Shown here piece by piece: positions 48,831-59,445 of a stretch of 64,000 nucleotides of DNA. Every line of letters starts with the position of its first letter. Positions within the stretch are counted from its first letter, which is position 1. The notes below the pieces were generated by a model. It did no database searches and was not told where the DNA came from. It worked only from the letters and a program-made list of their open reading frames with translations. The position numbers were made by a program, and so were the translations under genes. Source of the DNA: Notospermus geniculatus. Lineage: Eukaryota; Nemertea; Pilidiophora; Heteronemertea; Lineidae. The stretch spans positions 80,350 to 144,349 of the forward strand of contig NMRB01000296.1 of NCBI GenBank assembly GCA_002633025.1. Reading direction: 5' to 3'.

Positions 48831-50921
48831 AACTTCAAAGAAACAAGCCATCTCCTCTCTCTTTTAGCAGAGAACCAGTAAGCCAAGAAACAACTATAAG
48901 CAGCATAAGGCGGATTGATGTGAAAACAACCAGTAGGCAAGAAACCAGCCATTCCTAATGACCTGTTTGCGAACAAACCTAACTGATCCATCATTGAAAC
49001 CAGCCAAGTATGAACTTAGGAAAACCGAGACACCAGCCTTTCGGAGAATAGAGAGTGATCGATTCAAAATGTCCCCAAGAAAATTTGTCATATAGGGTGA
49101 AGCAGCATATCGATCAGGCGTTTGAGACAAGCTGACAAAACCCTTTGCATATCTTAAACTATGCCATAAACCCCTTCTTCTGACGAAGATTTGGAGAGTG
49201 TGTGATTACACTGCATGTGTTGGACTGGATTCCCGTTAGCTCCTCAGCGATTGGCTGCGAGGAAATCCCGGTAATTTTCATATATCGCTGAACGATCTGT
49301 CGCCAGGTGATCGAAGAACGAGTCACACACGGCACTGTACGCAAGGGCCCTAGCGACACATTCTTAGAACTCTGTCGTTTAATCGCTCTCTTAAACATCA
49401 AGATAATCATGAGACCAGATATGGTACGTAGATTCATAAAACCATTGTTTTGTGCACAGCCGTCGTGAATGTCCGTTCATTAAATGATTTCCCGAGTGTC
49501 TCCATGTGTAGAAATGATTTTCTCGATTCTCCATTCGTCATTGATCTTAGCAATTGGGAGTTCGCTCGTGAGTTGTGCAGTGCGGGGGATTTCTGGCGAG
49601 AGTGTGGCATTTAGGAGTCCTTATTGATAACAGATTCAACGGATCTATACATTGTGATATACAAGTAGGTGATTTATCACTCGGAGAGGCTCTCACCGTA
49701 TTTCTGCGTAGAGTAGAGACTAGCCGTTATAGCTGATGCATTTTTCGGTAAGATGTTCTTGTAACTAATTGCTCTTATTTTCTTCTCCATAGATTTTCGC
49801 AGATGTTGACAGCTAATAGATGTTTTCCCATATTGATGTGTTTCTAGCATGCATTTTCTTGGCTTTGGCCACGTTTATGGAGAGATCTAATGGGGAAGGG
49901 TGTCTTGTCAAGTCCACTTGGACAAGTTATCAGATAGCTAACGCAATAGTATCGTTTTTCTCCTTCTCATTACGTTCCTGGTATATTGATCTTATTTGTG
50001 GCTTATGTTGTCTTCAATTTGCATTTTGCTTGCTTGGGCACAGGTGGAGTGGGGAATAAATTGCAGGAATTTTGCCTTTCTAGCTTTTGACAATCATTTC
50101 AACATCATTCTCTCTAAATGTACATTTTCTCCTTTATTCTTATCTTTATAATGCATGCTGTTTGACACATCTTATGGTTTAAGTTAGAATCGGGAGTAAC
50201 ACTACGATTCCATTGATTACTACGGTAAACTCACCTCTCCTTTTGAACATCAGCGTCAGTTTACCATTTTCTTCCATTCCTCAAATAGAGTTAATAATTT
50301 CATACAATAAAACCAGCACCTGCTGTTGTGATACATTTCACTACAAAATTGATCATCATTGTTCTGCTTGCACTTGGAGTCTTGGACCCAGCTTCAATTG
50401 ATTGAGTCCGTCAGGCCACTTGCCTCGTCTACTATAATCGGGAACAGTCAAATCTCTTCTCCTACAAAACACCACTGGGAATCCTTTCGCAGATGTTAGC
50501 AGCCTCCTTCAAGCCCTGTCGCCTGGCTGTACCAAGAAAAAGACGTCAAATTTTTATTTTGAAATGGCAGTGTCGGATCATTTTACTATTGATTAGCGTT
50601 ACACTTGGAATCAGACACTCAAATCCAAATCCGCACGACATCTCGAAGGCAGCTTCCACAATATGTATCTTTCAGTCTTTCCAATATCGCCATGGTAATC
50701 GATAAAGTCACTTTACGTTTTATTTGTTAGATTTTAATTCGGTTAAGATATTCGATTGGTGTCGTTTACCCTTATCGATTGGGCTCCGTGGTTATTGGGG
50801 TCACGCAAGGTCACTGTACCAGGAGAACTTGCCGCTGTAGGAGTGTCAAGATGCCCTCTGGCAGGCAGTGACTCAAATCAATTCGCATGGAACATTGTCA
50901 GAATGTAAAAAAGGATCTTAA
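48831..50921. other. No gene seen
   Basis: Isolated AAGAAAC-type echoes of the minisatellite persist to about 48955. Otherwise only short unassigned frames are present. Confidence 0.4.
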
Positions 50922-51305
50922 TCTCTCTTCTGCACTCTTCTTCAATTCTACATCAGAAGAGCCCTCTTCTCCACCACAGGTGATTTCGAAACCGTTACCA
51001 CAACTTTTCATGGAGAACAGCCCTTGTTGCCAACATTTGTGACCCCAAAACCTTTTGAAGGTTTTCACGAAGAACTGCTGCCTTTCCCAACAGATGTGAC
51101 AAAAACCTCAGCCAAATCTAGAGCAGCACTCATCACATCAAATGTGACCACAAAACCTTATTTTTTGTACAAACTTTCCTGTGAACAGGTCTCTTTCCCA
51201 CTATATGCGATGGCAAAACCTTTGCCCGCAATTGTACACAACCACCCTTCTCCCAACCATGATGTGACCTTAAAAACCATTACACACTCTGACAGAAGAC
51301 AATAA
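50922..51305 (+). repeat. Degenerate 50-60-bp repeat within one open frame
   Basis: Five or six units carry variants of CCCAACAGATGTGACNNAAAACCT. The + frame is open from a TAA ending at 50921 to the stop ending at 51305, 127 sense codons. It shows a loose protein repeat: LLPTFVTPKP, LPFPTDVTKT, LITSNVTTKP, VSFPLYAMAKP. Unit lengths in this part are 17-20 codons, so the phase is kept, unlike the window's other minisatellites. No family is recognised; it could be an exon of a Thr/Pro-rich repeat protein or a chance frame. Confidence 0.4.
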
Positions 51306-54300
51306 CCTTTATCCTTGGAGATTGTACGTAATTAACCTGATCAGTGGTTCCTCAAAGAGAGTATCTGACATGTGCATGCTGCCTTAAAACTTGCACGAAG
51401 AACAAATCCTCACCCGTATCCTCGGTTATCAGGCAGCTGCTTCCCCTTCTAAGGCGCACTAATGGGCTGGATGGGTCTGTTTCCTTGGTTGCTAATTCTC
51501 ATCAAATCAGCTCATCCACTATGGTAATCTTGAGAACGGGTATCCACCAATCACTGCTGCCACAGAGTGTTATGAAATTACCCTGGTTGCCAGACTCTTG
51601 AGATGAACTTAGTGTACATTACATCGGCTGTGCCATTTTGGGATTTCAGCAACTGAATAGTTCCAAGTAAGATAGATTTGTCTGGCTTTCTCGCCATCTG
51701 GTATTTTTTCGCTTCGTTCCATGAGCAAGATATTTTTCTTGTCTGTCTGAATGGTCACCTTGTTGCTTCCTTCCCCTGGCCGTCTGGGATTTGGTCATCT
51801 TCACAGCAGACATGGTGTATAAAAGACTTACCAGTCAGGGTACACGAGGTTGCCATTCTCTGATGGCACGGTGACTCCTGTACCTCTCTCGACGATGATA
51901 GAGAAGAACCCAAACCCAACCTTCCAGCAGCATTCATCATCTGTTCAAAAGGGAATAGCCACCGTCGGCACTAAAAAGGAACCCGTGTGAAAAGCATTGA
52001 GACAGCTTTTGTGGCGGCAATGATTGCTACGAGAAATCTGCTACCATTACCAGAATGGCTCATAAAAGTGTAGATGACTGAAGTCATCGGCAGCCGCGAA
52101 AATTGTTGCAATTACAAGATTAAAATCGTCTTTGATTTGCCTGTGGCATTTGTAAAACGATACCCAGAAATGTCAACCTGCTTGAAAAAATTAGTGTTTC
52201 GAAAAGTAGCGGTTGTCATTATAGAATTTTTACCGCTCATCTTTCATTCATGTCTTGGTTATGAGAGTTTTATTCAAAGTGGTGTTTTTTTCTCGGTGCC
52301 AGAATCGGCAGCTTGTTATTACGCATGGTGTCTAATTAGAATAATTTTAAAGCGAGCGATCTTGGAATTCCTGCGCCGGCAGTGATTTGATTGTGCCTGA
52401 TCACACCTGTTCTTGGCTTTTTTCTTGCTCACTAGACTCTGACAAGATGGGAGCTTGTAATCTGGAGGCTGTGAGGTGTCGCGCTGATTGCATGATGACA
52501 CTCAAAATAGAATATCATGTTCGCTTCGCCGGTGAAGCGGATTAACCCCAGAGGAGATCTGTACATACGAGGTGGTGATGGCATTTGTATGTCTGCGTTT
52601 GAAGCATCTTCTTGCCGAGATAGTGACACTGACACCTGTTGAGGTTCCAAGCTTGATATATATTGGTTGAACCTCAGAGTGCAGGGATCAACTTCCCCAC
52701 TGGGAGCTTTAGTTCTCTCCAACATCACCCTTTGTTGTGTTGCTGCATCGTTGATCTTTTCTGTTCTTACTTCCCCAACCGAAAATTGGACAGAGATGGT
52801 TATCCTCTGTTTCTTGCATGTGACAATAACTGCTTCGGTGCTTAATCGGCTATGTTGTGAAATGTGTGTGGAAAAGCGTGTTGATTTCATGTGTAAGAAA
52901 AGAATGTGCCGTGCTGGTAGAGTGGTGTCATTGCATCAAAGCTACAGCACAGAGATGCACATCCAGAGGATTTCATGCGTAGAATGTCCCTCACGCAATC
53001 ACGGATGCAATCGATTGACTTTACCATCCGAGAGTCCTCATCTACCATTCACAGCTTTTACTAAGTGGTTTTACTTTCATTTCATTTAAGGAAGATTTCA
53101 ATGCTTTTACAAACTTCACCAAACTTTCCCTTTTTATCTAATCCATTTGCCTGAGAGTGTTTCCATAGTGATCCTTTCTTTATTGTTTCTTGGAAGTTGA
53201 AGGCATTGAAAACAGCTTTACCTGCATGTGATTTGTCCTCCCATTATGACGTGGATGGTGTTCCTGGCTTGGAGCTACTCAGCACGCTTGTACGAACCTT
53301 ATGCACCATTAGTTCCCCATATTGGCTCTCATCCACCCCTCAGGGTTGTGTCACAGTCTTCTTCTCTATCTTATATGGAGCTAATACTTAACAAGCCTTG
53401 TTGTTGACTTACCTATACACATTGAAAATCAAGAGTTTGTTATCTGTCACCATGGCTTCAGATGAAAGGACTTGATGTCTTAGGCCTGTTTTCTTCAAAA
53501 CAGTGAGAGCAGTTTCATGGGATTGGAAAAAATCAACCTTGTTCATCTTCTTTCAACCAAGAGAATGATCGCTTTCTCAATTCCTTGGAAAACCTCTGTT
53601 GAATCCTTTCCTTTTTAAAGGCATTGATCCTGCTTGAACAGGAAAAGTTCTCCCTTGACTGTTTAAACCGCACAATAGCTGGTGAACGTCACTACAACTC
53701 GTCCTTTTATCCTCTAATGTCAGCCCCAGATGTCCTAGTCGAGTTACACTCTCCGAAATGGAAAAAAACTGATGGATTAAAAACTTGATGATGACAAGAG
53801 GACTTAGTGCAAGGTGCATTGAAGGGAGGGATGGGTTTATGGCACGGCTCAATTCGAATGGACAGATCACTCAAAATGGAAAGAAACCAAGGAATTGAGT
53901 TCACATAATGATTGTGACGTGTGAAGGTGATTTTCCTGGAGTGTGATCAAGCTAATCCAACACCTGATAGATCTGCCCGAGAGGGCTCTCGCTGGAGTAC
54001 CCTTTATTTGGGCACATTCCTTCATCAGTCCTTCCTCTATGTTCACAGTTTGGAGACAAAAACTGCCATCAACTCTAAGAGTAAAAAAATTGCCATCCCC
54101 AGCTCAAAAAGGGTGAATTTGCTCTCAATAGATCGTTTAACTCCACTACCAAATGTCATTGTGTGAATTTTCGTGCTAGGTAGAGTTAGGAAGTACATTA
54201 ACTGACAACCAATCAAGGTAATATCTCCAAGGCCAGACTCCGTTTAAATTGATGAGATTCGATTGATGACCGATCAGCGTAATGACAGTCTCTGCTTCTT

Positions 54301-54903
54301 GGCATTATTGACGACGCGGCATACAGTTCAGGTGTTTTCTTAAATGAAGTCGAAATGGAATAATCGAGTTAACTTTATTACCATCAAGGACTGCTTGCTT
54401 GTATTGGTGGGGTTTTCTGCATGTGTCAAGAGGAATACCGGTGTGTGTTTGATGAGGCCGCATCAGGTTGCCACGACGTGAAAACTGAGAGTGTTCGTGG
54501 AATTCGATATTGTGGGATGCGCAACCTTATCTCTAGTCTTCAAGCTTATCAACACTGAACGGCTATGGTTGGGCTTCTGTTCGTGGTGGCGGAAGGTAGA
54601 CGTTCTCAGTTGAGATGGAGAAGCGATGACACCACCAGGTCATCAAACCTTGGTTTCTTTGCTGGTGTTGAGCTGCTCAAATATCATATCCTCCCATCAC
54701 ATAGTTTGTTACCTGTATCACCAAGAGGATATGTCCCCCAGACAACTGCCCTGACACACGATCTTCTGCTTCTTATCGACCGCAGTTGGAAATGTTCGAT
54801 GAGACGGTGAACTATCTTTTCAAAATGTCAAGACTATGAATATTGATTCTCGAACCTGCATGGTTTTTGTCAGATTTCTGTTTTATGAAAGTCATAAGAG
54901 TCA
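51306..54903. other. No gene recognised
   Basis: The largest frames, 52432-52890 (-, 152 codons) and 52667-53089 (+, 140 codons), overlap on opposite strands and show no domain. A + frame at 52074-52385 is hydrophobic and unassigned. No splice-bounded exon convinced me. Confidence 0.35.
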
Positions 54904-55028
54904 ATGGGTCGTATTTTAGAACGTTCCTTAACGTTAAAGGTCGACCTTAAGTCTATTGTAAAACCATCCAGAACAATAGATTTAAGGTGGACCTTAATGT
55001 TAAGGAACGTTCTAAAATATGGCCCCAT
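54904..55028. mobile_element. 125-bp foldback MITE
   Basis: The left arm ATGGGTCGTATTTTAGAACG continues through TTCCTTAACGTTAA. It faces the right arm TTAATGTTAAGGAACG then TTCTAAAATATGGCCCCAT, with five or six mismatches over about 55 pairs and a short loop (AAAACCATCCAG). AACGTTCC and TTAACGTTAA are themselves near-palindromic. No protein is encoded, and the target duplication is unclear. Confidence 0.82.
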
Positions 55029-57989
55029 GTTGTGTTCGAAATGTGGTATGTTATTATGGTGTAGGTTCGGGCAGTATCCCTTCTGCATGATTTGTTTCTG
55101 AAGTTTTTTTCTCATCTGGAAATGACTGCCTTTGGAGGCAGACCTGGTAAACATGTCGTCCTGAATTTCTCCTGTCAATATTCGGAACTTTTTTCAAACA
55201 GAATTCCTTCTTTAACTCGGAAACAAATTCCGCTCGGTCGGATTTCTCAACGAATGGTTCATGTCACATTGTGATTGGTTAATCTAATAACGCTGTATGC
55301 GTTCAGGATTAGCCATGTTTGGTTGGCGTTCCAAAAGTGTCCTGAAATTTGCTATTTCAATTGAGCGAGATATTTTCTAGACTCATAGATAACCACTTGC
55401 AAAGCAACGATCATCAAATGACTTGATGATACTTAAAAGCTTAAATTTCTCAGTGAGGATAATGATGTGATTTTGCAACTCATATGCCAATACTCTCTTC
55501 GCTTTACAGCGGTAAAAGGACCATCTTGGATGAGAGCCAATTAGACAAGGGCATACTCTGCTGTTGTATCTCTCACGGCATTCCTCCTTAACGAAGCTTT
55601 ACATAATTGAAAAGGAATGTACAATCTGTGTTATTGGAATAAAAGTTGAATGAATCGCATGTCACCGGTGAAAACTGGAGGTTGCGGTATCCGTTGAGAT
55701 GCATGCAACGGCATGGAATGTGAACGCTTACTGCTGACAGCGGGCTTACGGGTGATTTATCATTTGATAAATCGCGGGTTAGAATGGGGGGAACTGATTA
55801 ACGTTGAAAAGAATGCCATTGCATGTAACTGGCAGGGACAGGCTGAAAAACACGTTCGAAGATTGCTGAGTGACTGGAAACGACATTTTTGTGGAAAAAT
55901 ACAACATTGGGGTAGTTTAATGAGTTATTTTATTGATGGATGAAGGTTGTTAAGCGTTGATTGGTCACACGGTAGATAACATTGTGCTGACTATCACCAA
56001 TCACACGAACCAAGTGAGAACTTGAAGGAGGTGATCCCAGTGCTTCAGGCTAGTGAAATGACCTTCCCTCCGTCATTGCCACCAAATCATAACTATTAAA
56101 TTCTAGCCGTGTTGCTCAGACCCCTGCGATGCAGCAACGGTGTAGTCTTGATAAAAACACAGGAGATGATGTTGGCATATTAGCCCTGCGGTATGCTGCC
56201 GATGGGAGCAAGCGGCCGCAACATTAATCTTGTATTGATTGGTTCTGCTGATGGGTTGATAAGGGGCAGGTCGATCAATGGCGTATGCACGAAGACAGAA
56301 TGAGTTACATCGTATCAGGTGCCGGGATGACGTGGCTCGCCATGGGTCCAGTGTGGACATAACGGGACAGGTGTGTCTCTGCCAATATTGTGGCCATTCT
56401 CCTCAGTGCTGCTTGCCTACTGTTGCAGCCCTTTGCGAATGGTGAACCTTGTTCCAAAAAGAAGACACTGTCATAACTGTAGGCAGTGCAGACCATTGTT
56501 TCTGGCTGAATTGGTCATCTTGTTGCAGCCAGTGAACTTGCCCTCGACATCATTCGTTGCAGCCAGAATTTCTAAAACCGCTCATTCCTCCACTGATGGT
56601 AACCATCCTATTCCAGTCATTTTCAATTACAAGATGCCGCAAGCCTGGCCTGGTTAGTTCCTGACAAAGATAACATGTCAGTCAACATATTAAGACAATA
56701 GCCGATGACATGTCGAGGTCCACAGATCAAAGGAGGTCTCAGATAGCCAGCTGGAATAATAAAAGAATGATCAGAATATACAATGTCGTGACTGCTGGTG
56801 GACAAGTCTTTCGCCCTTTATGATGGGGGCGGTCAGCGAGATCAAAGTGGTACGCTTTAGTGGTTTGTCACTTTCATTCTGATGGATGGCACGGCCTGTT
56901 ATGGAAAACACAACGGTTGAAGAAGGGAAGGACTCCTTTCTCTGTTGAACCTCATCGTAGATGTTGGATGCATTTCATATCTATTGGAAGGCACTGCAGT
57001 CTGGCGGCATGACGGAGGATACCATTTCGTGACTGTTTCCATTATGTGCATGTACCGCTCTCCTGATCAACAGTTTGAAATTGCATGGAACCGTATAGCT
57101 TGCTATACTTTTAGCTTCTGCAAGTAATTCTCTGACATTTCCACTTCCATTTCATGCCTGGCTAGCTACAAGGTACCGTGCCACTTTTATGGTGAAAAAA
57201 ATGCTGAAACCATCATCGGAATGAGATGAGACTGGTGACATGAGACACTCGTAAAAATCGGATGCATAAAATTGATATTTCCTTCCTAACGTGTCCCATG
57301 TTAGGAATTTTTACAGATGCTCCATTTATTGACCATGGAGTAGATGGTTGCAGCATCGAGTTTTTAAAACGGTGTCCGATAATGGATATGAGCAGATGAT
57401 TGATCTGGTTCTGAGAGCTCGCGGCGGCCAAGCCATGGTAGAGAAATTGCTGGCTGATGTGGATTCTGTGTTGTTTGGAGTGAGGTCTCAAGGGGTTGGC
57501 AACTACCGTATGGCCAGAACAAGTTCCTTCGGCAGCAATTTTGTCCCCAACTTCTCCATTCCAAGAATCTACTTGCGTGATGGACGGATTTGCCTGAAAA
57601 GTTTGCGTCCATGAATTGTACCATCCGTCTCCAACTCAATCAACCATCGTCATCCTATTTGCCTAACAGGATTTGCGGGTACGATAGATTTATAGATTTC
57701 GTATTGAACCCGAAATCTCTGGTCAGAAACCATGCAGATAAGTCTGAGTCACCTCGTCACTCACACTGTACATCAGCTTTTGATGGAAGACAAATTTAAG
57801 TCTATTACAACAGACTGACACTGAATTGTCCAGCTGTTTCGCACTCAGTGTCTAAGGAGAACACTGTGCATCCAGAAAGCCAGCAGCTAGCGGATAGAAG
57901 ACAACTTCCTCTGCTTCTCGAGGGGGAGTACTGCATGGTATTTTGTATCAGACTTTCCTTGGGTATGATCCTTACCCCTACAGGGTAAG
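55029..57989. other. No gene recognised
   Basis: The + frame at 57348-57614 (88 codons) looks mildly protein-like (QMIDLVLRARGGQAMVEKLL) but has no known motif. It is covered by a 92-codon and a 91-codon antisense frame. Nothing else is supported. Confidence 0.35.
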
Positions 57990-58245
57990 GAGCCTTATAG
58001 CCTAGTGGTTATCACGTCCGCTTAGCAAGTGGCAGGTCCCAGCTTTGAATCCCGGGCTCTTCAGTCCGTCACATGGGACAGTAACCTGTGGTACCTTATA
58101 CCTTGTGCCTTTGCAAGGGTAAGTAAAAAAACCCATCCAAGTGAGGAACATGAGTAGCTTGAGGTGGCCTCTTCCTTACTTACATGTACCAGGGCTAAAA
58201 TGATATGGCTTCGGCGTGACGGAAGAATCTGATACAATACAATCC
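57990..58245 (+). mobile_element. tRNA-derived SINE, family 2, copy 1
   Basis: Box A TAGCCTAGTGG starts near 57998, and a decayed box B (CTTTGAATCCC) lies about 45 bases on. The would-be anticodon is AGC, so the head resembles tRNA-Ala, but the acceptor and T stems no longer pair. The body has a conserved-looking block CCCATCCAAGTGAGGAACA then AGCTTGAGGTGGCCTCTTCC, and the end is A-rich (GATACAATACAATCC). The same body occurs inverted at 59196-59445. Confidence 0.78.
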
Positions 58246-58708
58246 TTAGCCAGACATCTAGTGCACACCTGATTCCTCCCAGCTGGTTTTGACCCCTGTG
58301 AGGTAAAATCCAATCGGCAGCAGGAAATCAAGCCAGACAAGCCCTGGTCCTACCTAGGGGTGGATGAGGCATCATTAGAAAGTATGGATTCTTTGCCAAG
58401 ATACCGAGGCTGAAGTGACAGACTAATAATATGGGTCTGGGGACTTGGCATGCCGGCCAGAAATAGCAATGGTGTAATGGAATTTCTGGACGAGACAGTG
58501 AAAGTGATGGAGTTCTTTGGTGTATAATCAGGTAAAGGGAACGAAATCTCCCAGTGTCTTTGGAAGAACGGATGAATGTGCTAGCATAGGACTTGGAGTG
58601 CCAAAGAATTGAATGACCAGGGCACAGTGGTGTCAAATCAAAGGTACTATGGTGTGGTTCCTGCAGACGTCTTTATTCTTCTCCAAGATGACACAACATC
58701 ATCCTGCA

Positions 58709-58818
58709 ACAAAGATACCTCGACCTTTACCTCTGATGCTGACGTCTCCTGCTGAGCCTCGAGCTATGGCCCTTTCGTTCAACTTCTGATAAAAATACCT
58801 CCACTTTCACCGCAGATG
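58709..58818 (+). repeat. Short diverged direct repeat, 82-bp spacing
   Basis: AAAGATACCTCGACCTTTAC and AAAAATACCTCCACTTTCAC recur 82 bases apart. Read in the same phase within each copy they give KDTSTFTSD and KNTSTFTAD, with several differences at third positions, but 82 is not a multiple of three and both frames close at once. Confidence 0.35.
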
Positions 58819-59195
58819 GACAATGATTCCGGCATCGGTTGTCATTTCTTTGATGTACCAGCGACACACCCGCTAATGTGATCTGTCATAGCGTTCTGAA
58901 AAATGGAATCATTTTTCACAATTTCGCTCGGCTGCTGTCAATATCGCCATGCGATATTCTCCAAGTCCGTCACTTAGATTTATTGTCGTCGATATTGGCG
59001 CTTGAAGGGATTCAGATGATCTGGTGGAGAAAAAGAGGCTGATAGCTTCCCACATACATAATGCTAAAGATCAGATGGAAATGGCTCTTCAGGACTTCTG
59101 GTCAAGGAGAGGTCACATTGGTGTGCGGACGAGTTCTTGGAAGCTTTGCCGGTGACTGATGGTGGCACCATCAAGTGGTTTTGCCTTTGTAGTTT

Positions 59196-59445
59196 GGTTG
59201 TATTCTATTGTATTGGATTTTTCAATGAAGGCTGAGCCAAAGCATTTACTGGCCCCCTGGGGTAGCCACATAGAAACTCCGCTGTTGTTTAGTGAGGAAG
59301 AGGCCATCTCAAGCTATTCGTGTTTCTCACTTGGATGGGCTTTCAAAGGCTTGAAAGGCACAAGGAACAAGGCACCATGGCTGACTGTCCCTTGCAACGT
59401 TTGACGTTTCCAGCAAGTCTCTTGTGAAGTCCAGCGATAAGGCTT
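59196..59445 (-). mobile_element. tRNA-derived SINE, family 2, copy 2 (diverged)
   Basis: Read on the minus strand this matches 57990-58245: TGCCTTGTTCCTTGTGCCTT, CCCATCCAAGTGAGAAACA, AGCTTGAGATGGCCTCTTCC, and a tail ATCCAATACAATAGAATACA. The head (AGCCTTAT...) is badly decayed. Three antisense frames and one + frame over it are therefore not genes. Confidence 0.72.

Noticed and set aside
57990-58062. tRNA-Ala (AGC) gene
   Set aside because: Box B is decayed, the acceptor and T stems do not pair fully, and a SINE body follows that recurs elsewhere.
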